NCBI GenBank assembly: GCA_020056865.1
Contig: JAGVGX010000088.1
Span: forward strand, 1 to 9,473
Reading direction: 5' to 3'
From: Desulfobacterales bacterium
GTDB lineage: Bacteria; Desulfobacterota; Desulfobacteria; Desulfobacterales; BuS5
DNA length: 9,473 nucleotides
Shown in pieces: positions 1 to 8,076 of this stretch. A model generated the notes under the pieces. That model was not told the DNA's origin. It ran no database searches and saw only the letters and a list, made by a program, of their open reading frames with translations. The position numbers and the translations under genes are program-made. Each line of letters begins with the position of its first letter. Position 1 is the stretch's first letter.

Positions 1-920
1 GTTTTGACATATTCAAGACGATGCGGGAGGCCTTTAAAATTGTTTAAGGCCGCCTGGATACCTTTTAATGAACATCCAATGGACATGGCAGCAAGCGCTG
101 CTGCGGATGCATTTTCAATATTATGTTTTCCTGGAAGACCAGGCACATAAAAATCAAGCAAATTCAAATTGTTGGAGGTGTTATCTGTTGACTCATCATG
201 ATAAAAAAACCTTTTTTTAGCTTTAATATGTTTTGTTATTTTAACAGCGAGAGGATCCGAACCGTTTAAAACAGCTGTGTCACTTTCCTGCTGGTTCATG
301 AAAATACGACCCTTTGAGGTTGCGTATGCCTCAAGGTCTGCATACCTGTCCATATGATCTTCAGTAATGTTTAGTAAAACACTTACCTTGGGCCTGAACG
401 TATCTATGGTATCTAATTGAAAGCTGCTTAATTCAGCTACAACAACATCTGCCTTTTCTTTGTGATCAACATATTCAATCAAAGGAGTGCCGATATTCCC
501 ACCTACAAACGGTTTTAGGCCGGAGCTTTCGATCATTTTCCCCAAAAGTGTTGTGGTGGTTGTTTTCCCGTTGGTTCCGGTTACGGCAACAATTGGTTCT
601 TTTATAAATCGGCCTGCCAGCTCAATTTCACCCCAAACAGGAACATTTTTTTCTTTTGCATTTATTATGGGCAAAATGGTGTCTGGTACTCCAGGACTTA
701 TTATGATAAGGTCTGCATTTTCGAAGGTTTGGTTGATATGTGTTCCCAGTTGAAGCTCGATATCCAAATCTCTGATACGATCTAAAAATGGTGACAGTTG
801 TTTTTCAGATGCCATATCCGTAACCGTAACTATGGCCCCTCTTTTTTTCAAAAAACGCGCAGCAGCTGCCCCTGAAACACCGAGCCCCACAATAAGAATA
901 TGTTTATTTAAAAGTTCCAT
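1..920 (-). CDS. murD: MurD, UDP-N-acetylmuramoyl-L-alanine:D-glutamate ligase (3' end missing, cut by window edge)
   Basis: Cytoplasmic ATP-dependent ligase adding D-glutamate to UDP-MurNAc-L-alanine. My translation from the ATG at 918-920 gives 306 open residues before the window edge; the family is usually about 440-460, so roughly the last third (C-terminal domain) lies outside. Seen: an N-terminal Rossmann-like glycine motif VGLGVSG (residues 11-17), the ATP loop GTNGKTTT (115-122), AELSSFQLD (162-170) with the catalytic-region Glu, NITEDHMDRY (184-193), a Lys in TSKGRIF (K203) placed like the carbamylated lysine of E. coli MurD, and GLPHRLE (298-304). The start is fixed because an in-frame TAA lies about 25 bases upstream and no other usual start codon lies between. 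No Shine-Dalgarno is visible before this ATG. It is separated from mraY by 77 bases. Identification is secure. Confidence 0.96.
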   Translation of the reverse strand, partial: MELLNKHILIVGLGVSGAAAARFLKKRGAIVTVTDMASEKQLSPFLDRIRDLDIELQLGTHINQTFENADLIIISPGVPDTILPIINAKEKNVPVWGEIELAGRFIKEPIVAVTGTNGKTTTTTLLGKMIESSGLKPFVGGNIGTPLIEYVDHKEKADVVVAELSSFQLDTIDTFRPKVSVLLNITEDHMDRYADLEAYATSKGRIFMNQQESDTAVLNGSDPLAVKITKHIKAKKRFFYHDESTDNTSNNLNLLDFYVPGLPGKHNIENASAAALAAMSIGCSLKGIQAALNNFKGLPHRLEYVK

Positions 921-997
921 GAATATGTTATTTGAAAACGGTTAATTATTAAGCTGTATCCATTAAACATGTTTATTTTGGCCTGTTTCTTTGTGTT
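921..997. other. mraY-murD intergenic gap with two short palindromes
   Basis: This 77-base gap is the only long one inside the cluster. It contains a perfect 12-bp palindrome TAAACATGTTTA (964-975) and a perfect odd palindrome TTAATTATTAA (942-952). Read on the minus strand there is AT-rich sequence (TTAATAAT) that could serve as a -10 element, but I see no convincing -35. There is no GC-rich hairpin with a T tract, so no terminator is supported. An internal murD promoter or an mRNA processing site is possible but unproven. Confidence 0.4.
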
Positions 998-2077
998 CTA
1001 TCTGATTTTAAGTGTGCTCAAAGAGACAAGGGCAAGTATGATGGCAATAATCCAGAATCTCACGGTTACCTTAGGTTCCGGCCATCCTTTGAGTTCAAAA
1101 TGATGATGCAGAGGCGCCATTTTGAATATTCTGCGGCCATGTGTTATTTTAAAAAAGCCGACCTGGAAAATAACAGAAAGCGCCTCCATTACAAATAAGC
1201 CACCGACGATAACCAAAAGTATTTCCTGTTTTATTATAACAGCTGCTGTTCCAATAGCTGCTCCTATTGGAAGAGAGCCGGTATCGCCCATAAAAACTTG
1301 AGCAGGATAGGTGTTAAACCATAAAAAGCCAAGCCCGGCACCTGCCAGAGCACCGCAAAAAACGGCAAGCTCTCCGGTTGCCGGTACATAATTAATCTGA
1401 AGGTATTGTGCAATTTTTACATTCCCCACAACATATGCAAAGAGCATATACGTAGCAGAAGCTATTATGGCTGGCCCTGTTGCAAGGCCGTCAAGCCCGT
1501 CTGTAAGGTTCACCGCATTTGATGCTCCCACAATGACAAGTGAAGCAAAAAATATATACCCCACGCCTAAGTAAGGGGATATGTTTTTAAAAAAAGGTAC
1601 GGTAATATAGGACAAAAAACCCGAATGATAATAAACAAACACAGAGGCTGTCGCAGCAATAACAACCTGCATGATAAATTTACTTTTAACACCAAGTCCT
1701 TTACTGCGTTTTTTAACCTGCATTAAATAATCGTCAATAAAACCTATGGTTCCAAAACCTATGGTAACAAACAAAATGATCCAAATATAAACATTGGAAA
1801 GATTGGCCCAAATAAGGGTCGATACGACAACTGCAAAAAGGATAAGCAGCCCTCCCATGGTCGGTGTTCCTGATTTTATAAGATGTGATTTTGGCCCATC
1901 ATCTCTTATAAACTGTTTGACCTGCATACGACCAATTTGCCTGATAACCCACGGTCCAAAAACAAAACAGATCAAAAATGCGGTTATGCCTGCATATATG
2001 GTACGAAAGGTGATGTACCTGAATATATTAAAAATAGATATAGTCGTATGCAGTGGATATAATAAATGATAAATCAT
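998..2077 (-). CDS. mraY: MraY, phospho-N-acetylmuramoyl-pentapeptide-transferase
   Basis: Polytopic inner-membrane enzyme transferring phospho-MurNAc-pentapeptide from UDP to undecaprenyl phosphate, making lipid I. I choose the ATG at 2075-2077 (359 residues, matching the family's about 360; protein starts [11 protein letters not shown]) instead of the ATG at 2128, which would add 17 residues unlike the family and overlap murF by 35 bases. With this start the murF stop is 16 bases upstream, and a GAAGA sequence around that stop could act as ribosome binding site. Seen: DDGPKSH (59-65), GTPTMGG (70-76), the Mg-binding aspartates D115/D116 in [12 protein letters not shown] (190-197), GDTG with D265, and PLHHHFE (322-328), with about ten hydrophobic segments. 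Oddity: the lysine normally found three residues after the second Asp (DDYxK) is Met119 here. Identification is secure. Confidence 0.97.
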   Translation of the reverse strand: MIYHLLYPLHTTISIFNIFRYITFRTIYAGITAFLICFVFGPWVIRQIGRMQVKQFIRDDGPKSHLIKSGTPTMGGLLILFAVVVSTLIWANLSNVYIWIILFVTIGFGTIGFIDDYLMQVKKRSKGLGVKSKFIMQVVIAATASVFVYYHSGFLSYITVPFFKNISPYLGVGYIFFASLVIVGASNAVNLTDGLDGLATGPAIIASATYMLFAYVVGNVKIAQYLQINYVPATGELAVFCGALAGAGLGFLWFNTYPAQVFMGDTGSLPIGAAIGTAAVIIKQEILLVIVGGLFVMEALSVIFQVGFFKITHGRRIFKMAPLHHHFELKGWPEPKVTVRFWIIAIILALVSLSTLKIR

Positions 2078-2093
2078 AATGCGTATTTGTTCT

Positions 2094-3518
2094 TCATGGT
2101 AACTTGTTAACGACTTTTGCCAACGCAAGCATGTCTTTTACGATACATTCCATGCCGGTTGATCGTGACCCTTTTACCAGAATCCAGTCTCCAGGCTGAA
2201 CCCAGCTATTTAAATCTTCTATGATGTCATGTTTTGTCCCGGTAAAGATGTGATTTTTTGCCATAGATTCATCCCGTGCGCCTTGAGCGATTTTTTCTGC
2301 AAAATTACCGGTTGCATAAAGCCTGGAAATATTTGATCTTGCAGCTAACGAACCTATCATTTCGTGCATTGAAACAGCGTGTTTTCCAAGTTCGAGCATG
2401 TCTCCGGCAACAAGAACGCTTCTTGTATCTTTTGATAATCGCTTTAATGTTATTATAGCAGCTTCCATAGAGCCAGGATTCGCATTGTAGGTATCATCTA
2501 TGATATTGATTTTTCCTGCTTTAATAACGTTCATTCTGCCTTTAACCGGGACAAAGGCTTCCAGACCTTTTTTTATATGGCCTGCATCTATGCCTACAAG
2601 AAAACCAACAGAGGCTGCTGCAAGTCCATTGGAAACCATAAAATCACCATGGCTCTTGAGGTTTATATCCATGTTTTCATTAGGAAGATGAAGCTTAAAA
2701 GATAACCCGTTGTCGCTTTGTGTAATATGTGTTGCTCTGATGTCAGCATTTTCGGATTTGCCAAAAAACAAAAGACGCTTAGACGTTGTTTTCGACAAAC
2801 GTACCCCTCTGGGATCGTCTGCATTAAGCACCACGGCACCATCGGGCTTGATTGTTTCAAGCAGTTCTCCTTTTGCATTCATTATTTCGTCTATGGATGC
2901 AAACTGCTCCAGATGTGCCGGGCCGATATTTGTAATAACACCGATATCCGGTGAGCAGATCTCTCCAAGATTTCTGATTTCACCGGGTTTATTCATGCCA
3001 AGCTCCAGTACAGCCCATTGATGTGAGGCATTAAGCCTGAACAGACTTAAGGGCATGCCGATTTCATTGTTATAATTTCCTATGGTTGAAAGGGTGTTAA
3101 ATTTTTGGGAAATAACAGATGCAACCATTTCTTTTGTGCTGGTTTTTCCGTTAGACCCTGTTACTGCAACAACTGAAACGCCGGATCTTTTGATGTTAAA
3201 AGATGCCAGATCTCCTAATGCTTTTGTTGTATCGCTTACGGCTGCGCAGACGATTTTTTTTTGAAGGTCGCTATTGTTTAAGTCAAAAGAGTTGTCTTTG
3301 TTCATAAGAACGCCGGAAGCTCCGCGTTGTATTGCATTATGTATAAAATGATGCCCGTCAAATTTTTCCCCTTTAATTGCCACAAACAGGTTGTTTGCAG
3401 ATATGGTTCGAGAGTCTATGGATATACCGGAAAAAAAATGACTCATCTCTCCCATCACATGCTCCCCCCGGGTTGCCTTGATGATGTCTTGAAGATTCCA
3501 TGGTATGGGCTCTGTCAT
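2094..3518 (-). CDS. murF: MurF, UDP-N-acetylmuramoyl-tripeptide:D-alanyl-D-alanine ligase
   Basis: Cytoplasmic ATP-dependent ligase adding D-Ala-D-Ala to the UDP-MurNAc-tripeptide, the last soluble precursor step. 474 residues, within the usual 450-480. Seen: the N-terminal substrate domain with GISIDSRTI (31-39) and [13 protein letters not shown] (44-56); the ATP loop [11 protein letters not shown] (121-131); [12 protein letters not shown] (148-159); [11 protein letters not shown] (171-181); [10 protein letters not shown] (197-206); AKGEL (215-219), whose Lys sits where the active-site lysine is expected; [11 protein letters not shown] (341-351); and the C-terminal [11 protein letters not shown] (448-458). 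Its ATG overlaps the murE stop in an ATGA, implying translational coupling; the only purine-rich sequence upstream is about 15 bases away. A T9 tract on the plus strand (3254-3262) is an A9 run in the message. Confidence 0.97.
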   Translation of the reverse strand: MTEPIPWNLQDIIKATRGEHVMGEMSHFFSGISIDSRTISANNLFVAIKGEKFDGHHFIHNAIQRGASGVLMNKDNSFDLNNSDLQKKIVCAAVSDTTKALGDLASFNIKRSGVSVVAVTGSNGKTSTKEMVASVISQKFNTLSTIGNYNNEIGMPLSLFRLNASHQWAVLELGMNKPGEIRNLGEICSPDIGVITNIGPAHLEQFASIDEIMNAKGELLETIKPDGAVVLNADDPRGVRLSKTTSKRLLFFGKSENADIRATHITQSDNGLSFKLHLPNENMDINLKSHGDFMVSNGLAAASVGFLVGIDAGHIKKGLEAFVPVKGRMNVIKAGKINIIDDTYNANPGSMEAAIITLKRLSKDTRSVLVAGDMLELGKHAVSMHEMIGSLAARSNISRLYATGNFAEKIAQGARDESMAKNHIFTGTKHDIIEDLNSWVQPGDWILVKGSRSTGMECIVKDMLALAKVVNKLP

Positions 3519-5083
3519 TTATTATTTTTTCCGGTTTTGCAAAAGACGGTTTGCAATGCTTTTCTTGCTTCTTTCCCATCATCAAAAGGGATTTTTTTGT
3601 TACCAATTATCTGATATGTTTCATGTCCTTTTCCTGCAATAATAATCGTGTCTTCAGGCGTGGATACAGTTACGGCAAGTAAAATTGCTTTTTTGCGATC
3701 AGGCTCTATAACATATCCTTTCTTTTTTTCATACAGACCTTGCCGGTAATTATTAATATCTGAGGGTGAAAGATGGTTCGGCAATACTTGTGTAACACCT
3801 TGAGCTACGTTGTCTATTATTGACAAAGGATTTTCTGTTCTGGGATTATCGGATGTTATAATAACAAGGTCGCAAAGCTTGCCTGCGATGCTGCCCATTA
3901 TAGGCCTTTTGGCTTTATCTCTGTCGCCGCCACAGCCAAAAACGCAGATCAGCTTTTTTTTAGACATTAATTTTAGTGCAGAAAGCACATGTTCAAGAGC
4001 GTCTGGTGTGTGTGCGTAATCTACATATATGTACCTGCTAAAGGCATTGTTGATCATCTCAAGTCGCCCTGGTACAAAAGTGACCTTTTCAATACCGGTT
4101 TTTATGATACTGGGATGAATGTTCAAAGCAATCCCAACACCGGTTGCACAGGCTATATTTTGAGCATTGTGTTGTCCAACAAGTGATGACATAAAATCAA
4201 ACTTGCCGTTTGGAATAGAAAAACTTCCTTTGATTCCAGACAGATCATAGCTTAGTTCTGACACATGTGCTGTATGGCTCATATCTGTTCCAACAGAAAT
4301 TTTTCGTCCGTCAAGATCTTTAAAAAGTTCTTTTCCTTTTTGATTTTCACAATTGATTACCGCTGCTTTATTTCGCTTAGGCGATTCGGCAAGATGCTCG
4401 GTAAACATTTTTTTTTTGCACTGCCAATAGGTATCCATGTTTTTATGGTAATCTAAGTGATCTTGTGTCAAATTTGTAAAAACAGCGATATCCAGCATAC
4501 AGCAATTGATTCTGTTAAGATCAATTGCGTGGGAGGATACCTCCATGACAACATGTGATATGTTGTTTTTCAGCATTTCATCAAGGATCCTTTGCAGATC
4601 GATTGACTCTGGTGTGGTCATTGCGTGATAAAAGGTTTTACCCGCATAACGATAATTAATTGTTCCGATGACACCAACGTTTATGCCTGCCTGTAAAAGT
4701 ATACTTTCTATAAGATAAGCGGTCGTGGTTTTCCCGTTTGTTCCTGTAATCCCGATGATTACCAGTTTTTCTGATGGGTTATCGTAAAACCTTGCAGATA
4801 TTTCAGATAGCGCCTTTCGTGTGTTTTCTACCTGAACGATAATTGCATTTTTTTTTATCTGCATTTGTGTGATAATTGCTGCAGCACCTTTTTCCACGGC
4901 AATATCAATGTAATCATTGCCGTCAGCTTTTCCTCCTTTTATCGCTATGAACAGTCCGTTTGGCTTGACATCCTGAGCTTTTAAGTGAATGGAAGTGATT
5001 TCAGGATCATCGATGGTGTTTTGGCCTTGGATGCTTTCAATATGGTTAGCAGGAATTTTTTCAAGCAAATATGAAAGCTTCAT
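3515..5083 (-). CDS. murE: MurE, UDP-N-acetylmuramoyl-L-alanyl-D-glutamate:meso-diaminopimelate ligase
   Basis: Cytoplasmic ligase adding the third stem-peptide residue. 522 residues, slightly longer than the usual 490-500. Seen: the N-terminal UDP-binding domain (LFIAIKGGKADGNDY, 44-58), the ATP loop GTNGKTTT (114-121), TTPES (156-160), EVSSHAI (181-187), NLTQDHLDYH (204-213), a lysine triplet K223-K225 whose first member aligns with the carbamylated lysine, DYAHTPDALE (355-364), FGCGGDRD (382-389) and GKGHETY (484-490). The DNPR motif (412-415) is the known marker for meso-DAP instead of lysine as substrate. The ATG overlaps the ftsI stop in an ATGA and has its own GGAG ribosome binding site 7 bases upstream. 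The lysine triplet is encoded within an A10 run (4408-4417). Confidence 0.97.
   Translation of the reverse strand: MKLSYLLEKIPANHIESIQGQNTIDDPEITSIHLKAQDVKPNGLFIAIKGGKADGNDYIDIAVEKGAAAIITQMQIKKNAIIVQVENTRKALSEISARFYDNPSEKLVIIGITGTNGKTTTAYLIESILLQAGINVGVIGTINYRYAGKTFYHAMTTPESIDLQRILDEMLKNNISHVVMEVSSHAIDLNRINCCMLDIAVFTNLTQDHLDYHKNMDTYWQCKKKMFTEHLAESPKRNKAAVINCENQKGKELFKDLDGRKISVGTDMSHTAHVSELSYDLSGIKGSFSIPNGKFDFMSSLVGQHNAQNIACATGVGIALNIHPSIIKTGIEKVTFVPGRLEMINNAFSRYIYVDYAHTPDALEHVLSALKLMSKKKLICVFGCGGDRDKAKRPIMGSIAGKLCDLVIITSDNPRTENPLSIIDNVAQGVTQVLPNHLSPSDINNYRQGLYEKKKGYVIEPDRKKAILLAVTVSTPEDTIIIAGKGHETYQIIGNKKIPFDDGKEARKALQTVFCKTGKNNK
4502..4544 (-). repeat. Two adjacent inverted repeats inside murE
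   Basis: On the plus strand GCAATTGAT (4502-4510) and ATCAATTGC (4520-4528) are perfect 9-base arms around a 9-base loop. Three bases further, GGAGG (4532-4536) and CCTCC (4540-4544) form 5-base arms around ATA. The second also places a Shine-Dalgarno-like GGAGG inside the coding message. The segment encodes conserved MurE sequence (EVSSHAIDLNRINC), so the symmetry may be incidental, but the murE mRNA could fold into tandem hairpins here. Confidence 0.45.
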
Positions 5084-6834
5084 CCTTTTGCTCCAGTCTG
5101 CCTATAGACCACCAAATTTCCACTTCCTTTTTTTGTTGGGGCAATGTTCATATAGTCGAGCGTTTTATGTGCGATTGTTTTAAATGCTGGTGCAGCAACG
5201 ATTCCGCCGTAATAATTTTTCGAAGGTTCATCTATAACTACAAAAATGACAGCTTCAGGCTGATCTGATGGGACGAAGCCAATAAATGATGACGTATACT
5301 TATCTTTAGAGTATTTTCCGGTCCCATCAATTTTTTGTGCTGTGCCGGTTTTCCCGCAGACATTATAGCCTTCAATATCCGCCTTTGGTCCCGTGCCATC
5401 GCTACTTATTACCGATTGAAGTATTTCTGTAATGGTTTTAGCGGTATTTTCAGAAATGATGGTTCTGATTCTTTCGGGTTGATGGTTTTTTATAAGAGAA
5501 CCGTTCTGATCCGTTATTGCCTGAACAATGTAAGGCTTCATAAGGGTCCCTTTGTTAGCAATAGCTGAAACAGCTGTCGCGAGCTGTATGGCCGATACGG
5601 AGACGCCCTGGCCAAAGGATATGGCCCCTGTATCCATTTCTGACCATGTTTTAAAATGCGACAGGTGCCCGGTTGTTTCTCCAGGACAGTCGATTCCTGT
5701 TTTTGTACCGAAACTAAAACTTACCAGATTATTATATAAGGCTTCACTACCCATTTTTTCAGTTACTTTTACCATGCCTATGTTGCTTGAGTATTTGATA
5801 ATATGATGTAGTGTAAGCCATCCGTATTTATGCGTATCCCTAATGATGTTATGATTGATCGAATAGGCGCCATTTTCGCAATAAAATATTGATTCAGGGG
5901 TGCATGCCCCAGATGCAAGCGCGCCTGCAGCGGTAAAGATCTTCATGGTTGACCCTGGCTCAAATGAGTCGGTTATTGCCCTGTTCCTCCAGGTTTCTTT
6001 GTCAAATTCGCTGAATGTGTTAGGGTTGAAAAAAGGGAAATGAGCAAGGGCGAGTATTGCTCCTGTTTTTGGAGACATGACGATAGCTAATCCTGTTTTT
6101 GCCGAACATGTGTTAACAGCTTCTTTAAGCGCCTGTTCTGTGATGTACTGGATGGTACTGTCTATGGTTAAAATGAGGTTGTTTCCGTTAAAATTTGTTG
6201 AATGGTTTGCTTTGTCGCTGGGTGATTTTCTATCGAATCTGTTACCGAAAGCGTCTCTTAACACGGTAAAACTGTCTGAGTTTCCCTTAAGAAGATTGTC
6301 ATAATAAAATTCTATCCCTTCAAGTCCACGCCCGTCTGTTCCGGAAAAACCTATGACTTGTGCGGCAAGAGATTTGTTTGGATAAAAACGGTTGTATTCA
6401 GGTATGAAACCAATGCCTTTTAGTTTTAGCGCCTTAACATTCAATGCCTCTTGAGGTGAAACCTTGCGCTTTATCCAAACGAATTTTTTTTTGGGATCAA
6501 GGGTTTTGATAAGGGATTTTCTGCTAAGTTTAAGTACTTCAGATAGCGCTTTTGCGCACAGATGCCTGTCTTCGATAAGAGCTGGGTAGGCAGCTATTGA
6601 TGTTACTTCAAGACTCACAGCAAGTTCTCTGTGATTTGCATCAAATATGGCGCCTCTTTTACCGTGGGAAACAAGAGATGTTGTATATTCATCAGCAGCT
6701 TTTTGAGACAGCCAGGAATCGCAGTATACTTGTATGTAAGCAGCTCTTGCGGCTATTATAATTAAAAAAATACCCAGAACACACCCTATCATCAGCGTGC
6801 GAATCCTTATGTATTTTTGTTTATCTGGTTTCAT
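5080..6834 (-). CDS. ftsI: FtsI (PBP3-like), septal peptidoglycan D,D-transpeptidase
   Basis: Class B penicillin-binding protein that cross-links septal peptidoglycan; periplasmic, anchored by one N-terminal helix. 584 residues, close to E. coli FtsI (588), with no PASTA repeats after the catalytic domain. Seen: a basic cytoplasmic tail then a membrane helix about residues 13-33; the dimerisation/pedestal domain with KRGAIFD (59-65) and GTDGRGLEGIE (165-175); and the transpeptidase domain with the nucleophile motif STMK (S295, K298), SSN (349-351) and KTGT (495-498). The ATG overlaps the ftsL stop in an ATGA. I see no good Shine-Dalgarno, so translation is probably coupled to ftsL. A Spo-type sporulation PBP is a theoretical alternative, but the position next to ftsL and murE argues for division. 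Confidence 0.96.
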   Translation of the reverse strand: MKPDKQKYIRIRTLMIGCVLGIFLIIIAARAAYIQVYCDSWLSQKAADEYTTSLVSHGKRGAIFDANHRELAVSLEVTSIAAYPALIEDRHLCAKALSEVLKLSRKSLIKTLDPKKKFVWIKRKVSPQEALNVKALKLKGIGFIPEYNRFYPNKSLAAQVIGFSGTDGRGLEGIEFYYDNLLKGNSDSFTVLRDAFGNRFDRKSPSDKANHSTNFNGNNLILTIDSTIQYITEQALKEAVNTCSAKTGLAIVMSPKTGAILALAHFPFFNPNTFSEFDKETWRNRAITDSFEPGSTMKIFTAAGALASGACTPESIFYCENGAYSINHNIIRDTHKYGWLTLHHIIKYSSNIGMVKVTEKMGSEALYNNLVSFSFGTKTGIDCPGETTGHLSHFKTWSEMDTGAISFGQGVSVSAIQLATAVSAIANKGTLMKPYIVQAITDQNGSLIKNHQPERIRTIISENTAKTITEILQSVISSDGTGPKADIEGYNVCGKTGTAQKIDGTGKYSKDKYTSSFIGFVPSDQPEAVIFVVIDEPSKNYYGGIVAAPAFKTIAHKTLDYMNIAPTKKGSGNLVVYRQTGAKG

Positions 6835-7127
6835 GGCAGTATAATCGTTTGTTTGGCATCTGGTGCTATAAGCCCCAGCCTGTTTTTTGCAATATGTGAA
6901 ATACGTTCATGAGATTTTAAATGTGCAAGTTCTATCTTTAAACTGCTTTGTAATGTTAAAAGGTTCTTATATTCGTCTGTTTTTTTTGAAATGTCATACC
7001 CTGTTTTCACACACTGAATTCGGCACCAGGTAAAAAAAAACAGTTCGGCGATGAAGACAGTTAAAAAAGAGATGCAGATGATATTAATTTTTTTATTGTT
7101 AGAGTGGTTTTGTTTTTTTTTGTTCAT
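6831..7127 (-). CDS. ftsL: FtsL-like cell division protein
   Basis: Small bitopic membrane protein that, by family knowledge, forms the FtsQ/FtsL/FtsB (DivIB/FtsL/DivIC) subcomplex and helps activate FtsW-FtsI. 98 residues. Seen: a lysine- and asparagine-rich cytoplasmic tail (1-13), one hydrophobic helix (about 14-34), then a periplasmic heptad-like stretch (about 42-72) leading into ERISHIAKNRLGL (74-86), the conserved C-terminal pattern of FtsL/DivIC proteins. Overall sequence is weakly conserved; the call rests on this pattern and the position between rsmH and ftsI. It starts 6 bases after the rsmH stop without a visible Shine-Dalgarno. Unusually, 98 codons contain both an A9 run just after the start (7113-7121) and a T9 run encoding three Phe (7032-7040). 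Confidence 0.9.
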   Translation of the reverse strand: MNKKKQNHSNNKKINIICISFLTVFIAELFFFTWCRIQCVKTGYDISKKTDEYKNLLTLQSSLKIELAHLKSHERISHIAKNRLGLIAPDAKQTIILP

Positions 7128-7139
7128 TTAATATTAAAT
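7126..7139. repeat. Perfect 14-bp palindrome across the rsmH stop / ftsL start
   Basis: ATTTAATATTAAAT is a perfect 14-bp palindrome. It contains the rsmH stop codon (TAA at 7134-7136 on the minus strand) and reaches the last two bases of the ftsL start codon. In RNA it would be only a weak A-U hairpin. It occupies the place where a Shine-Dalgarno for ftsL would be expected. Function unknown, possibly chance in AT-rich sequence. Confidence 0.4.
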
Positions 7140-8072
7140 TTTTTCGGCAGCTCTGAGTTTGGCACTTCTTGCCATAGGATTTATATCAACTTCTTTTTCT
7201 TTGGGTCGCAATGCTTTTTTTGTTAAAGAACGAAGACTTTTTTTTTTGTTACAGGTACAAATGGGGAGATCAGGTAGACAGATGCATCCTTTTTCCATGG
7301 CTTTTATCCGATGTTTTATTATTCTGTCTTCGAGAGAGTGAAATGATATGGCGCAGAGCCGACCCTTTGGATTCAATAGGTCAGAAGCTTTTTCCATAAA
7401 TGAATCAAGTCTCTCAAGTTCTTTATTTACAGCGATTCGAAGCGCCATGAACACTTTTGTTGCCGGATGAATTTTTTGTTTTAAAAGGTTTTTTTTGAAA
7501 GTTGCATGGTATATTATATCTGCAAGCTGTTTGCTTGTTTTGATTGCCACATGTTCTCTTGTTTTAACAATCGTTTTTGCGATTATTCTTGCCCTGCGTT
7601 CTTCACCAAAGTTATAAAAAAGCTCTGACAGATGGGTTGCATCCATCGTGTTGATAATATCTTCAGCTTTAACGCGCGTTCTTGTATCCATCCTCATGTC
7701 AAGCGGCTCTTCTCTTTTAAAGCTGAATCCTCTTCCGCTTGATTCGAGTTGATGAAGTGATAACCCGAGGTCAAGGATGATACCGTCCACCTTTTCAATA
7801 TTCAGGCTTGAAAGAATGAAAGGTAGATTAATAAAATTTTCGTTAAACAGGTGAACCATTGATTTGAAAGGTTCAAGGACTTTTTTTGCATTGCAAACAG
7901 CATCATTATCCTGATCTATACCTATAATGTGTCCGCTTGGAGCGATTATTTTACATATGGCAGCAGTATGCCCGGCACCGCCAAGTGTACAGTCAACATA
8001 AATTTTTCCGGGTTGACAATTCATGTAGTGAATAACCTCGTTTGTCATCACCGGTATGTGCTTATATGCCAT
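7134..8072 (-). CDS. rsmH: RsmH (MraW), 16S rRNA (cytosine-1402-N4) methyltransferase
   Basis: Cytoplasmic SAM-dependent enzyme that N4-methylates C1402 of 16S rRNA in the ribosomal P site. 312 residues, the usual length. Seen: KHIPVM (4-9) near the N-terminus, the SAM loop DCTLGGAGH (27-35), GIDQDNDA (51-58), DGIILDLGLSLHQLE (96-110), RGFSF with PLDMRMD (114-129), ISFHSLEDR (242-250) and NPMARSAKLRAAE (298-310). A four-cysteine patch CxC-6-CxC (C263, C265, C272, C274) lies in the segment where many family members carry a similar CxC pair. The ATG is 4 bases downstream of the mraZ stop, with an AGGA about 10 bases ahead overlapping the mraZ end. An A10 run (7238-7247) encodes the KKK right after the cysteines. 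Confidence 0.97.
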   Translation of the reverse strand: MAYKHIPVMTNEVIHYMNCQPGKIYVDCTLGGAGHTAAICKIIAPSGHIIGIDQDNDAVCNAKKVLEPFKSMVHLFNENFINLPFILSSLNIEKVDGIILDLGLSLHQLESSGRGFSFKREEPLDMRMDTRTRVKAEDIINTMDATHLSELFYNFGEERRARIIAKTIVKTREHVAIKTSKQLADIIYHATFKKNLLKQKIHPATKVFMALRIAVNKELERLDSFMEKASDLLNPKGRLCAISFHSLEDRIIKHRIKAMEKGCICLPDLPICTCNKKKSLRSLTKKALRPKEKEVDINPMARSAKLRAAEKI

Positions 8073-8076
8073 TTGT

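Noticed and set aside
487..753. Plus-strand open frame of 88 codons
   Set aside because: It lies antisense to murD, whose translation has all family motifs here; a shadow frame.
2078..2128. Longer MraY N-terminus starting at 2128
   Set aside because: It would add 17 residues unlike the family and overlap murF by 35 bases; the ATG at 2077 gives the normal 359-residue protein.
2663..2878. Minus-strand open frame of 71 codons inside murF
   Set aside because: Same-strand alternative frame entirely within the intact murF gene; no independent start signal.
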